The notes: a model not told the origin generated them from the sequence alone. A DNA stretch of 64,000 nt from Paenibacillus sp. EZ-K15 (GCF_002573715.1 NZ_PDHM01000022.1:112425-176424), one strand, 5' to 3'. Shown: positions 41,081-50,707, counted from the first letter of the stretch. Program-made: numbers and translations.

Positions 41081-43720
41081 TTATTGTTCTGCTTGGAATA
41101 TAATATGGTCTAAACTAAGCCAGTCTAATGGACTTGTTGTATTAACGGTCACATTACCCGTTGGAGTAACTCGGAGGTCCATCATAGTATAAGAAGCAAT
41201 ACCTCCGGACAAACCCGCAAATATAAGGACTTTGTTTGGGCGATATCCTGGGGGAAGGTAAAACATTGTACCAGAAACTGTAACTTTAATTAGTCCACTT
41301 AATTTAACCCAATTTCCAATTTTAGTATAACTTGGCTTACGGAAATTTGTTTCGGTATATTCAGTAGCACCATTAATCAGAGTAGGTTCAACCCATACAA
41401 CAGAGTTATCCTTATCTGCCTTCTTATTCATCAGCACCGATACAGCGGTCGCATTCTGCTGTACGGCGTCGGTCAACTCTTGGAGCATCGCCTTTTCGTT
41501 AGCTGCGTACGAGCCGGTGAACGGAACGTTAGGCGTCTTATCCAGCATCAGGTATGTTACGGAATAGGCTGCGGATGGATCGTAATCTGCATTGGCTGTG
41601 TAAGCGTGATAGTTGCCGTTTGAGGCACTTAGAGTGAACTCAAACCTCCATACGCTGTCTTTTAGGCCGTTTTTATAAACAGTCAAAAACTGTCCGACTT
41701 TATTTCTTAGGGCGGTGCCAGAGAATATCGAATCAGTCCTGTTAAACTGAGTCACGGTCGCTCCGGTAACCGAATTCGCCCGTTCACGCAGCACAATCCC
41801 TGTTCCAACCTCGATCTGATTATCTACCTCGTTAAACGTCAACGTACCTTCAGAAACGATAGGCTCGATAGTTTCTTTAGCTAGACGGTACAAGAGTTGG
41901 TAAGGCGTCCAATTAGGAGCTTGAGTTGTTGGAAGTTTATCTGTCCAGCCTAACCACGATCTAGTCACACCGTCCGCCCGATAAGCCCACGCTTTTACCC
42001 CTGTTCCGTTGTAAAAGTTATTAACCGGATTATCAGGCGTTGCGTTACTCCCTGATCCGTCGTACATCGTCCAACCCATAAAATACGCCTTAATCTCGTC
42101 GGCTGTCGGCGAATAGTTGTCGCCCCAGCCGCTGTCTGTATTGGCTATTGAAATATAACAACGCTTTGCGTTTCCTGAATCAATTGCACTAATATCGGGG
42201 TTATTGGTAATCTGATCCGATTGGAGTTTTTTGCCGTCATATTTTACGACTGTTTCAGAATACGGTCCAGATGTGTTACTAAGTAAATCAAAGAAAGTCT
42301 GTTTCCATCCGGTTCCCTTCCCACCAATACCAACATAGTTAAATTTGTCGGTTAGTGTAGCTTTCCCCCACTTCGCGAACCTGAAATACTGTCCGTCTTT
42401 TTCGAACACCTCGTCAGCATTCGCACCTGTCACCGGATCGGAGTATAAGTCCGTTTGCAGCGCAAGTATACAGTCTTCACGTGGTTTATGTGTTTTGACC
42501 GTAGCTCCGAGATTAAGCGTAATATCTTCAATAACATAGTCACCAACAGCTGCATCTTGAGGTGCTACAATACGAACCTCCATAGTTTTGATGTTTGCCG
42601 GAGTAGCAAATATATCTGTTCCAGTGCCTGTTCCATTGACGGAGGTTCCAGGTGTGTCTAATACATACAACCCAGCTTCATCGTAACCCAGTACATCAAC
42701 GTACACTCCATCGTATTTTTCTAGGCCATTTAGAGTGATTTTCGCACGGAGTGCATAGTTAGTATTAGGTATAGCAGGTATAAGTTTAGACCGGTATTCC
42801 ACAACCGTTGAACCTGTCGCTTTTACTATAGCCGAATATTCAGATAGCACTTTCGTTGAACTTTCAACCGTGCCTTCAAATAGTGTAGGAGCCAGATTCT
42901 CTCCGTACCGGATCACATACGGATTTCGTACAGGTTGAATACTATCGACGTATGGATATTTAATATCCATTTGTTCTGCGGAATACGATGTAATATTGTT
43001 ATACTCTGATTGTGAAATTTCATATAAACTTACGTTTTTAACATCAAAGTTGACGGCAGCATATACCCCACCCGCGTAACAAACTCCAACTATAATATCA
43101 AAAGCGGTGTCAGCCGATTTTGTAAACCCATAATAAATTCTTTGCCAAATCCCCAGTTTAGTCTTATCAACAGCATCTGCCCCAATTCCAACATTTGCGC
43201 CTAATTTAACTAACCCGCTATCAGAAATGCTGTTTATTTTCACTTCTGCCGATATTACGTAATATTTCCCAGCAAGAGCAAGAAAAGCTGAGCCCCCTAC
43301 TTGTCTATATATGATGTACCCCTCGTCTGTATTTGTAACAGCTACATTTATAATCTCAGTATTATTACCGGTGGTGTCCGACCCAACACTTAAGGTAGTT
43401 GTCGCAGGGTTTGATGGGCTTCGATTAGTCCATCGTCCAGCCAAATTCACCAACGTCCGCCCTTTAATCCCACTCAACTTAAAAGGCGCGCTCCGCTCTG
43501 CGTTCACAATCTGAAGCCCCGGCTGCAGCACGACTTCCCTGCGCTCCTCCGTGTCCAGACGCTTTTCCAATGCGCCGATGGCCTCGCTGGTTTCACCTGC
43601 GAACCGATCTACAGCATCTGCGTTTTGGTCGATATATTTCTCCAGATCGAAATACGTCGTGGACGGTGAGGTTCGATCAATTTTGTTCAACCCGATATTC
43701 GGCGTAACCGGATTCGTCAT
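41081..43720 (-). CDS. Large tail fibre / receptor-binding protein (module A, XkdV position)
   Basis: An 879-residue fibre. The first 90 residues (NPVTPNIGLNKIDR..., then a coiled coil) resemble the baseplate-attachment part of PBSX-type fibres; the rest is strand-rich with several sandwich-like modules and no recognised enzyme. It should bind the target cell wall. The middle and C-terminal part is clearly richer in A+T than the first 250 bases and the baseplate genes, a sign of exchange of the specificity region. The gene starts directly at the xkdU stop and ends 12 bases before the next gene. Confidence 0.75.
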   Translation of the reverse strand: MTNPVTPNIGLNKIDRTSPSTTYFDLEKYIDQNADAVDRFAGETSEAIGALEKRLDTEERREVVLQPGLQIVNAERSAPFKLSGIKGRTLVNLAGRWTNRSPSNPATTTLSVGSDTTGNNTEIINVAVTNTDEGYIIYRQVGGSAFLALAGKYYVISAEVKINSISDSGLVKLGANVGIGADAVDKTKLGIWQRIYYGFTKSADTAFDIIVGVCYAGGVYAAVNFDVKNVSLYEISQSEYNNITSYSAEQMDIKYPYVDSIQPVRNPYVIRYGENLAPTLFEGTVESSTKVLSEYSAIVKATGSTVVEYRSKLIPAIPNTNYALRAKITLNGLEKYDGVYVDVLGYDEAGLYVLDTPGTSVNGTGTGTDIFATPANIKTMEVRIVAPQDAAVGDYVIEDITLNLGATVKTHKPREDCILALQTDLYSDPVTGANADEVFEKDGQYFRFAKWGKATLTDKFNYVGIGGKGTGWKQTFFDLLSNTSGPYSETVVKYDGKKLQSDQITNNPDISAIDSGNAKRCYISIANTDSGWGDNYSPTADEIKAYFMGWTMYDGSGSNATPDNPVNNFYNGTGVKAWAYRADGVTRSWLGWTDKLPTTQAPNWTPYQLLYRLAKETIEPIVSEGTLTFNEVDNQIEVGTGIVLRERANSVTGATVTQFNRTDSIFSGTALRNKVGQFLTVYKNGLKDSVWRFEFTLSASNGNYHAYTANADYDPSAAYSVTYLMLDKTPNVPFTGSYAANEKAMLQELTDAVQQNATAVSVLMNKKADKDNSVVWVEPTLINGATEYTETNFRKPSYTKIGNWVKLSGLIKVTVSGTMFYLPPGYRPNKVLIFAGLSGGIASYTMMDLRVTPTGNVTVNTTSPLDWLSLDHIIFQAEQ

Positions 43721-44266
43721 TTAGGCTCCTCCTCCCAACAATCTGTCTTGTGTCGTTGCTGATATTTCCTCAAAGGTCATGCCCTCCACTTCAGCTATGG
43801 TGAGATAACGCAGTGCGTACTCGACCGAAATATGCGCTGGTTTGATCTCCTCAATGGCTGATTTCAAATCACTTAAATTCGGCGGGATGCCCAGCGTATC
43901 TCTAAAATGAATCGTCACTTTATACTCCGCTGGCTGGACGGAGACCTCGATGCTGCCCCGCTCATAGGCTTGCGCCACATTTTTGAGCATGCTGGCAGAC
44001 ACCTTGCCGCTCCCCCGCATTTTCGAAATGATGACCGAACGACGTTGCTCGATCGGCTTGGCGAGGTTCACCGAAATGTTCAAGTCCTGCTCGAACCGGG
44101 ACAGCGCCCAAGTAGCGGTTTCGGGATAATACTGGTCCAACTGATCCTCCAGTTCCTGCGCCAGCTTGTCCAACTCAGCCCCTTCGGCTCCGGCAATGGC
44201 TTTCATTTCTCGAACATCGTGATAAAAGGACGGCAGATAACCCAGCCAGGCTTCGGCTTTACTCAT
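43721..44266 (-). CDS. xkdU: XkdU-like baseplate protein, YmfQ/DUF2313 (module A)
   Basis: A 181-residue baseplate protein of the YmfQ family. The QRRSVIISKMRGSG, DTLGIPPNL and EEIKPAHISVEY blocks are characteristic. It acts next to baseplate J in building the baseplate wedge. It overlaps the end of xkdT by 4 bases (coupled translation) and abuts the fibre gene. The paralogue in module B (55682-56263) shares the same blocks but differs along most of its length. Confidence 0.88.
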   Translation of the reverse strand: MSKAEAWLGYLPSFYHDVREMKAIAGAEGAELDKLAQELEDQLDQYYPETATWALSRFEQDLNISVNLAKPIEQRRSVIISKMRGSGKVSASMLKNVAQAYERGSIEVSVQPAEYKVTIHFRDTLGIPPNLSDLKSAIEEIKPAHISVEYALRYLTIAEVEGMTFEEISATTQDRLLGGGA

Positions 44267-45321
44267 CGGACTGTCACCATCCCCAGGACAGCTACCGCTT
44301 CCGGTTCGATCGGAAGGCTGTCCGTACCTCCGTTCACGGTCAATACCTCGTAGTCGATGACTGCCGGAATATCCAAGATCACATTGGCGATCCGGTTATA
44401 CCGGACCAACGGGTCGGACATAGCCAGGTCTTTCAGATACTGGCGAACGCCCCGCTCAATGGCTTCCTGCACGCCATCCATGCCGGCTCCATCGAGCAAC
44501 GTAACCTGTACATCAATATTGACAGGCACTTCAACCGCCCCAACAACGGTGACAACCGAACCGACGGGAGCTGCGCCTTCCCCCATGCCATCCATGGTCG
44601 GATCGATATACAGCTGCACCGATTCCACAACGGAAGGCGTTGGCGATCGCATCTCATTATCCAGCAGCACCACCTTAACGGTGCCCGGACCATTCCATAA
44701 CGGAAAAGCCTTGGCCTTGCCAACCCCGGCTTTCTCCCTCGCCCACAGTTCATACTGATTCCGGTTTGCACTAGTCACGGGACGGGAGATTTTTTCGCGG
44801 TATCGGTCATACAACGCTTCATCCGACTCGGTATCTTCGCCAGGTACCCAGAGCTCCATCAGCTCCGCCTTCACCAAGCCTTCGACGTATTCCAGCGGAA
44901 GCAGCGAGCCGAATCGGCGGTTGCCTTCCTTCCCGCTTGTCTCGCATTCTAGCACATATTGCCCTGCATCCAGACGGGTGATGACTTTGTAATTCAGCGG
45001 ATCCAATGAAAAACGACTCCCTAGAGGCACATCCACCGCGGCACCGTTATTACCTGAAAAGTGTCCCAGAAGCTGTGCTTTTGTAGCCTGCTTCCGGGTC
45101 AGACCCGACCAGGCAATGCTCCGATCCAAAAATTCGCCCGAGGCCGTAGCGGCAAATTTCAGGTTCATGGAGTACCCCAATTCTACGTACATCTGCGCAA
45201 GCTCAGCAGCAGAAGGTGCCAACGCATCGTAGATGATGCTGCCTTCCCTTTTATCCATACCATCCGGAATTCGATCCATCATCCGCTCCAGAATTGCTTC
45301 GTACGTCTGTTCCTCAACCAT
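44263..45321 (-). CDS. xkdT: Baseplate J/gp47 family protein, XkdT (module A)
   Basis: A 352-residue baseplate wedge protein (Baseplate_J family). The N-terminal SIIYDALAPSAAELAQMYVEL, the central GTVKVVLLD and the C-terminal DPLVRYNRIANVILDIPAVIDY blocks are typical. It forms the ring that carries the fibres and triggers sheath contraction. It overlaps xkdS by 8 bases and xkdU by 4. Compared with its module B paralogue it is about 30 residues shorter. Confidence 0.9.
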   Translation of the reverse strand: MVEEQTYEAILERMMDRIPDGMDKREGSIIYDALAPSAAELAQMYVELGYSMNLKFAATASGEFLDRSIAWSGLTRKQATKAQLLGHFSGNNGAAVDVPLGSRFSLDPLNYKVITRLDAGQYVLECETSGKEGNRRFGSLLPLEYVEGLVKAELMELWVPGEDTESDEALYDRYREKISRPVTSANRNQYELWAREKAGVGKAKAFPLWNGPGTVKVVLLDNEMRSPTPSVVESVQLYIDPTMDGMGEGAAPVGSVVTVVGAVEVPVNIDVQVTLLDGAGMDGVQEAIERGVRQYLKDLAMSDPLVRYNRIANVILDIPAVIDYEVLTVNGGTDSLPIEPEAVAVLGMVTVR

Positions 45322-45727
45322 CCTCTCTCACCTCCTTGGTCATATTGAAAGCCCCATACACGCTTCGGACCGTAAATTCTGCCACGGCCTGATCGCCCAC
45401 AAAGGTAATATTCATATCATCTACCGACAAAATGCGGTCATCCTGCAGCAGCGCTTCCTTGATGTGCCGTTCGATTTCAGCATAGGCCCACAGCGGGTCA
45501 CGGCCAATGACGGAGTCCAGCTCCTGCCCATAGTTACTGCTGTAGATCAGATGTTCAAAACGGCGCGTCTGAAGAATTTTTACGACAGCCTGTTTAACGG
45601 CCTCAAGACCGTCAATGTGACCGGATATCGTACCTTCCTCCAGGTTCAAGTTATACGTCAGGCTGGGCTGCTCCAGTGTTTCCACGATCTCGCTACCCGG
45701 TTGCAGCGTTCCTCCCTGCGGAATCAT
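45314..45727 (-). CDS. xkdS: XkdS-like protein, DUF2634 (module A)
   Basis: A 137-residue protein of the DUF2634/gp25-like group that links the baseplate to the sheath. The FEHLIYSSNYGQELDSVIG block matches the family. The ATG at 45727 overlaps the end of the preceding gene by 4 bases, and its own end overlaps xkdT. Length is normal. Confidence 0.85.
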   Translation of the reverse strand: MIPQGGTLQPGSEIVETLEQPSLTYNLNLEEGTISGHIDGLEAVKQAVVKILQTRRFEHLIYSSNYGQELDSVIGRDPLWAYAEIERHIKEALLQDDRILSVDDMNITFVGDQAVAEFTVRSVYGAFNMTKEVREDG

Positions 45728-46020
45728 GATGGCTTCACCAACCGATCCAGCACGAGATACGTTTGCCCGCCCTGGTAACGAATGAGCAGCACCGTATCAC
45801 CAATCTCCAGCCCTTTTCGAATTACATACTCGGCGCCGCTAATATTCAACTTGTACTCGGTCATTGATTCTCCGATAACTAAAAAATCCTCCGTCAGGCT
45901 GAAACGCTGATCCACGTTCACCTCGAGAGGATGTGTTGATGTGACTGTGCCATACAGCACCGCCATCGGGTTTGTGCTTCCCACGGCGCTGAGACTGGCT
46001 TTTTTGATAATATCCAGCAT
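45724..46020 (-). CDS. xkdR: XkdR-like protein, DUF2577 (module A)
   Basis: A 98-residue protein of the DUF2577 family, a small OB-like domain found between XkdQ and XkdS in PBSX-type baseplates (probably spike or hub associated). ATG 46020 is preferred to the GTG just before it. It lies 6 bases after xkdQ and overlaps xkdS by 4 bases. Confidence 0.82.
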   Translation of the reverse strand: MLDIIKKASLSAVGSTNPMAVLYGTVTSTHPLEVNVDQRFSLTEDFLVIGESMTEYKLNISGAEYVIRKGLEIGDTVLLIRYQGGQTYLVLDRLVKPS

Positions 46021-46026
46021 CACTGC

Positions 46027-46992
46027 TTACACCACCTTCATATTCAGCGACATCGTGTGCTTACCATCCGAGAATTTATGCGTACACTCATCAATGAGAT
46101 ACGGCTTCAAGCCTTCTTCTGGAAGATTCACATAGATCGTGTTTCCTGCACGTACCCGCAAATCTCCAATAGCCTCGATCGACAACGTCTGCTGCTCCCT
46201 GTTCTTCAGCTCCAGCAAATTTTGCGCTAACTGCTTCAATTGAGCGGGGTTCATGTTCTCGTCAGCAACCTCATACAACTGGAGCAGCCCCCACTGGGCG
46301 ATGTTCTGCCCATGCTGGTAAACATACACGTCCCTCTTCCCGATTTCCTTGTTGTCCCGCACGACTTTGATGCGGTTATACGTCTCGTTGTCGATGCTTT
46401 TTTTATATGAAAAATCCGTCATGAGGCTGTCTTCTCCCACCGCGAGTTTAAGCAGCATGTCGTTGATATTGGTCAGCGTCAGTTCACCGTACTGGTCGTA
46501 AAACATATAGTACTGCTTGGTCGCGATCAACGTGGACTCCAGGGCCTTGCAGATAATATCGATCAGTTTTTTGTCCGCTTCCAGCATCGCAGGGATCGTA
46601 TGGCCGGTATCGGCAAGCGTTCCTGTCTTCAGATTGAAATCCTTGGCAATCTTCCGGATGATATCCTCCACCTTGGCATTCGTGAACCGGTAGGTGTCGT
46701 TGCTGGACAGGTAACGCAGCTGGTCATAAGCCATAACCTTGACCTGGGCGTCCATACCCCACTCCTTGGAAAAAACATAACCATAAAACAGATCCTTATT
46801 ATCCTTCCGAAAGCGCACAATGTCGCCGTTTTCCACTTCGAATTCCTTGCTCTGCGCAAGACCATCGTTCACATAGTTGATATCCAGACTCGCCGGCTTC
46901 GCCTGACGGCTTGTTTTCCACGTGATGTCGGTTACGATCTGCCCCAGATCCCACACGCTTCCGTTCTTACGGTCAATCATCAGTTCAATCAT
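46027..46992 (-). CDS. xkdQ: XkdQ-like hub protein (module A)
   Basis: A 321-residue protein of the YqbQ/XkdQ family (gpD/gp27-like baseplate hub). It has the family's N-terminal strand pattern (TDITWKTSRQAKPASLDINYV), a GDIVRF turn and the YDQLRYL block. ATG 46992 follows AAAGAGGTG. It would form the central hub at the tail tip together with XkdP and XkdR. Confidence 0.87.
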   Translation of the reverse strand: MIELMIDRKNGSVWDLGQIVTDITWKTSRQAKPASLDINYVNDGLAQSKEFEVENGDIVRFRKDNKDLFYGYVFSKEWGMDAQVKVMAYDQLRYLSSNDTYRFTNAKVEDIIRKIAKDFNLKTGTLADTGHTIPAMLEADKKLIDIICKALESTLIATKQYYMFYDQYGELTLTNINDMLLKLAVGEDSLMTDFSYKKSIDNETYNRIKVVRDNKEIGKRDVYVYQHGQNIAQWGLLQLYEVADENMNPAQLKQLAQNLLELKNREQQTLSIEAIGDLRVRAGNTIYVNLPEEGLKPYLIDECTHKFSDGKHTMSLNMKVV

Positions 46993-47004
46993 GGCGCCAC
47001 CTCT

Positions 47005-47724
47005 TTAGGGAATCTTAAGAACCCGGCCGATAGCCAGCTTCCGAACCTCATGGTCCTTAATTCCGTTCAGTTTTTGGATGTCCGCATGACGGGAACCGCT
47101 GCCGAGCAGCTTTTGGGCAATGCTCCACAGGGTGTCGCCTTTGGCAACCGTATAGGAGGTTGGTTTTTCGCGGTCATCCGGCCGGTCTTTCTTCTTCACG
47201 GCTGCCGCCTTTTTGTCTTTTACCGGTACTACCTTCCGAGCCCCATAAAACACATAGCGTTTGAGCGTAATCGAGAACTCGATATCTTCCGGCGATCCGG
47301 CCATCGTATTCCAGTTAAAGCTTTCGATAGATGCCGCCATGTTGATGCCAAAAGACTTCATTGCCCGAGCCACATTCTTGCCGTCCGTACCGCTTAGCGG
47401 ATCGGGAACGAGGCCCGTCATGACAAAGCGCACAGGTCGGCGGGTCTCCATCCAGCCCTTAATGGTATTTACGTAATCAATCGGTAGCTTCAGCTCCTGG
47501 TCAGATCCTAGATGGACAAAGGGGTACATCCTACCCGGAAAAAAGCTTTCAAACGAGATCTCCGTCAGCTTCGGATGCAGAATTGCATTCACTTCACCAA
47601 GCCCCGCTACCGTATAGGATTTGCCTTCGCCGCTATCCTTCACGTCAATCCGCTCGGGGTTCACCGGAAATCGAAAAACCTCCTCCTGGTTATTGAAGCT
47701 CAGAAAAAATCCATAATCGCTCAT
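47005..47724 (-). CDS. xkdP: XkdP-like LysM tail protein (module A)
   Basis: A 239-residue protein: an N-terminal tail domain with PVNPERIDVK (about 21-30) and a C-terminal LysM motif (about 190-239: YTVAKGDTLWSIAQKLLG). It probably fixes the tape-measure end to the hub. ATG 47724 lies one base after the tape-measure stop, so translation is likely coupled; GAGGGGG upstream is 13 bases away. The paralogue in module B has the same two parts. Confidence 0.88.
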   Translation of the reverse strand: MSDYGFFLSFNNQEEVFRFPVNPERIDVKDSGEGKSYTVAGLGEVNAILHPKLTEISFESFFPGRMYPFVHLGSDQELKLPIDYVNTIKGWMETRRPVRFVMTGLVPDPLSGTDGKNVARAMKSFGINMAASIESFNWNTMAGSPEDIEFSITLKRYVFYGARKVVPVKDKKAAAVKKKDRPDDREKPTSYTVAKGDTLWSIAQKLLGSGSRHADIQKLNGIKDHEVRKLAIGRVLKIP

Positions 47725-47725
47725 G

Positions 47726-49603
47726 CTACAGATACACCCCCTCGGCACTGGACACAAACTGCTCCTCCAGCGTTCGGTTAATTCTCGACATGATCGTATC
47801 CAGATCGGCCCCGGAGTTAATATCTCCTGTTGTCATCTGCACGGTAGGCGTCAGAGTAATCATATTGCTGATCGCATTCACTTCTGCTAAGTCGCGCATA
47901 ATTTTCAGATCCTCGCTCGCCACGTCCACCGAGTTATCCACTTTACCAATGGAATCGATACTGCCGCCCGCAGGGGCTACCGGGATTGGGGCTGTTGGCA
48001 TGGCAGGCATGGACGGAGTTGGGGCTGTTTTTGGAACGGGAACATCGTATCCGGTTTTTCCCATATTGTACTGTTCCAATAACTCCTCGTTGTTCTTGCC
48101 CGTGTTCTTAGCCGGCATGAATTGATTTTTGAACTTATCTATAGAGAAATCTTCAATATAGTCTTGCCCTTTATCCTTGAAATTCGTAAAATCCGCCTTA
48201 TATTCAATCTCCGCAATTTGCTTGGTATCAACGCCAAGAACCTTGCCAAAAAAGCCCGCTACCGCGTTAACACCTTTAATGATCCCGTTAATAACTGAAA
48301 TGACCGTGTTAACCGTGTTTTGCGCCAGATCGACAATGAAACCAAATACATTGCTAAATATCTGCTTAAGGCCCATAGTCACCACTTGCCAAGCCCCGAA
48401 TGCGGCCATCGCAGCGATAACTAAAGAAATGAACAGCATAAGAGGATTAGCCTTAACCACCATATTAAATAATCTCATTGCACCTGCCGCTATATTCGTA
48501 ACCGTAGCCATCACAGTTTGTGCCGCAGTAAATGCGTAAGCCGATATTCTTCCCATGATCATCCCTGCATTTAACATTGCAAAAAAAACACCCACTAAAG
48601 CGATAACAGGAAGCAACCCCATAAATATAGTGACCAGATTCCATATCGTGTTACCGACACCAGCAATCGTAGCTTTAATGAATTCCCAGGCTGGAGGAAT
48701 CATTTGCGCTACCCACAAAAACCCCTCAGCAATTACGGTTAATCCTATGGATATAGCATCAATAAAAGGCTGGAAAGTCCCGTTTTCAAAAGCTGCATTC
48801 AACATATCCAGAATTGGCATGATTGCAGCTAATGCGCCACCCCCCATCTGAACAAAAGAATTGTTGACGGATCCCATTAGTTGCTGCCACTTATTAACAG
48901 GCGAATCCAGCATGGCATCCATAGCTTCCTGTGTCATGCCTGATTTTTGCAGCAGTTTGTCCATGGATGAAAGAAATGCAGTAAAATTCCCTTTAGATGA
49001 TATGATTTCTGCATTAAAGCTTTTAATCTGGGAATCAGGAATATTAAAATCTTTAGCTAGAGAGCTGGTATCGCCACGCATCGCACTCATAATCGCCCCT
49101 GTTGCATCTTTTGAACTCTTGCCGTCTGTTGATAGTGTGCTCATTCGATCAGCGAAGCCATTTAATTGCGCAATTTGATCTGAGTTTTTAGTCATTGACA
49201 TAAACGTTAAAGCATTATTTAGCGAATCATTAACATCTAACCCGGTTTTCAATGCATTCTGTTTGACGTTCTCGAATATAGCTGAACCTACCTCGGCATC
49301 ACCAGTCTTAACTTTAAAGAAGTCTTCCGTTACTTGTTCTTTTGCTGCTGGAATAATCGTCATTTTCGCAACAAAATCGGCCGCTTTATATGCGGATTTT
49401 AACAATTTAAAAGCATTCCCAAGTTTACTGGCTTTCTTTTCCCCTTGCTCAATCCGTTCATTAAGCTGCTCTTGTTCTGCTGCTGCCTCAGCAATTTGAT
49501 CAACAGTTTGTTGAAAGCTGTTTTCAAGCTGTAACAGCTGATTCACGATCATTTCATTAGCCAGATTATTTAAGCGCAGGAGTGCATCCTTTACGCTCGC
49601 CAT
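47726..49603 (-). CDS. xkdO: Tape measure protein (module A)
   Basis: A 625-residue tape measure. The N-terminal 80 residues are a coiled coil, the middle (about 270-430) has several hydrophobic stretches typical of tape measures, and the end is Pro-rich followed by a conserved acidic part. It sets tail length. It is about half the size of PBSX XkdO, so a short tail is expected. Much of the gene is A+T-rich compared with its neighbours. It follows the G/GT chaperone and precedes xkdP, the standard order. Confidence 0.85.
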   Translation of the reverse strand: MASVKDALLRLNNLANEMIVNQLLQLENSFQQTVDQIAEAAAEQEQLNERIEQGEKKASKLGNAFKLLKSAYKAADFVAKMTIIPAAKEQVTEDFFKVKTGDAEVGSAIFENVKQNALKTGLDVNDSLNNALTFMSMTKNSDQIAQLNGFADRMSTLSTDGKSSKDATGAIMSAMRGDTSSLAKDFNIPDSQIKSFNAEIISSKGNFTAFLSSMDKLLQKSGMTQEAMDAMLDSPVNKWQQLMGSVNNSFVQMGGGALAAIMPILDMLNAAFENGTFQPFIDAISIGLTVIAEGFLWVAQMIPPAWEFIKATIAGVGNTIWNLVTIFMGLLPVIALVGVFFAMLNAGMIMGRISAYAFTAAQTVMATVTNIAAGAMRLFNMVVKANPLMLFISLVIAAMAAFGAWQVVTMGLKQIFSNVFGFIVDLAQNTVNTVISVINGIIKGVNAVAGFFGKVLGVDTKQIAEIEYKADFTNFKDKGQDYIEDFSIDKFKNQFMPAKNTGKNNEELLEQYNMGKTGYDVPVPKTAPTPSMPAMPTAPIPVAPAGGSIDSIGKVDNSVDVASEDLKIMRDLAEVNAISNMITLTPTVQMTTGDINSGADLDTIMSRINRTLEEQFVSSAEGVYL

Positions 49604-49626
49604 TCCTTCACCCCCTTTTCTACAAC

Positions 49627-49800
49627 CTATCTCCGCTTCCGGACTCGCTCACGCTTCTCCTTCTCCACCCGCATCGAGATCATGGCATAGATGGCGGCCC
49701 GTTCCCGGACCGTCATCGCCATGAGCTGGTGAGGAAGGATGTGCAGTTCATGGAGGGCGTAGTACGCATAGTTCGCATCACCGTCGCCCTCTTTGATTAG
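49627..49800 (-). CDS. Tail chaperone T extension, made by -1 frameshift (module A)
   Basis: A 57-codon frame with no start of its own that overlaps the end of the G gene in the -1 frame. It reads from the slippery site into LIKEGDGDANYAY... and ends with a basic tail (EKEKRERVRKRR). The GT fusion would be 197 residues (49627-50219). In tailed phages G binds tail subunits and GT bridges them to the tape measure; the position directly before the tape measure gene fits. Confidence 0.8.
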   Translation of the reverse strand, partial: LIKEGDGDANYAYYALHELHILPHQLMAMTVRERAAIYAMISMRVEKEKRERVRKRR

Positions 49801-50219
49801 TTTTTTACGTCATCCACCAGTTCGTTCATATCCCGGTCAAAACCATTCAGGGCTTGCACCCGCTCGCCAAGCGCGGCGAACTCGCCCGGTAGCAGCATTT
49901 TGCGGAGCAGGGATTCAGCACCGAGCACGCCGTAGGATTTTTGCAGCTCGCTGTTTTTCAAATCCGGGTAAATAACGCTGGATACCATCAATTTCGTCAT
50001 ATAGTCATTCGGGTCGATTTCCGGCGTGAATACACCGTTCTTGCCTTTGACCTTACGGGTAGCCGCTTTGCGGCATTCCTGGTTCTCTTCCTCCGTAATG
50101 CTGCGCAGCTTCCAGGGCACAGGACCTCCTTCAGCATCCTTAAAACGAACAGAGACCACGAATTCCTCCGTGATCTCCGCAGACGACTGTCCAGCAAAAA
50201 ACATACTAAAATCGCTCAT
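49797..50219 (-). CDS. xkdN: Tail assembly chaperone G, XkdN-like (module A)
   Basis: A 140-residue XkdN-family chaperone with the conserved MLLPGEFAALGERVQALNGF block near the C-terminus. The frame ends GTA AAA AAC TAA, holding the A_AAA_AAC heptamer (49800-49806) for a programmed -1 shift that makes the longer GT form. ATG 50219 follows GAGGAGG. It comes 29 bases after the tube gene. Confidence 0.88.
   Translation of the reverse strand: MSDFSMFFAGQSSAEITEEFVVSVRFKDAEGGPVPWKLRSITEEENQECRKAATRKVKGKNGVFTPEIDPNDYMTKLMVSSVIYPDLKNSELQKSYGVLGAESLLRKMLLPGEFAALGERVQALNGFDRDMNELVDDVKN
49800..49806 (-). promoter_or_regulatory. Programmed -1 frameshift site A_AAA_AAC (module A)
   Basis: The heptamer is in the correct zero frame (GTA AAA AAC TAA) and lies next to the zero-frame stop. 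The -1 frame then stays open for 57 codons. Confidence 0.85.
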
Positions 50220-50248
50220 ATTCCTTCCTCCTCATTCAATGTTAAGTA

Positions 50249-50707
50249 TTAGGCCAATGGGTTAAACGGCGTCTCAATTCGCACATTCTCAAACGTGAAG
50301 GCCACTTCTTCCTCCAGCGCCTCCGCTTCGGTGTCGAGAGATGCCATAATCACGCTGTCGAGGTTGACCCCTTCCAAAATCACCGTCTGACGTCCCGTTG
50401 ACGAACCCGGATCCTCATTGCGCACTTCGATCATGAAGTAAGAATCTTTGCCGGTCTGGATGTATTCCATCATCAGCTCGCGGAACAGTGAGGTCACATA
50501 ATAAATGGTCATCGTGCCGCTGCCCTTCCAGCCAATGGCTTTGTGCTGTACGGCGCGTTGGCCCATCGTTTTCAGCTCGGCTTTTTCCTTCTCCACCGTA
50601 GCTTCCAGTGTTTTAATGTAGAACATTTCCTCCATACGCTCGCCAATCTTGACGAATGCCTTGCCCTCTTGCCCGGAAATCGTGTCGTTTGCCCGTAAAA
50701 ATGCCAT
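50249..50707 (-). CDS. xkdM: Tail tube protein, XkdM-like (module A)
   Basis: A 152-residue tail tube subunit (DUF2001/XkdM family), with the opening ANDTISGQEGKAFVKIG and the GSGTMTIYYVTS block. It polymerises inside the sheath. It starts 2 bases after the sheath stop. The module B tube (62430-62837) has the same plan but is 17 residues shorter. Confidence 0.9.
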   Translation of the reverse strand: MAFLRANDTISGQEGKAFVKIGERMEEMFYIKTLEATVEKEKAELKTMGQRAVQHKAIGWKGSGTMTIYYVTSLFRELMMEYIQTGKDSYFMIEVRNEDPGSSTGRQTVILEGVNLDSVIMASLDTEAEALEEEVAFTFENVRIETPFNPLA

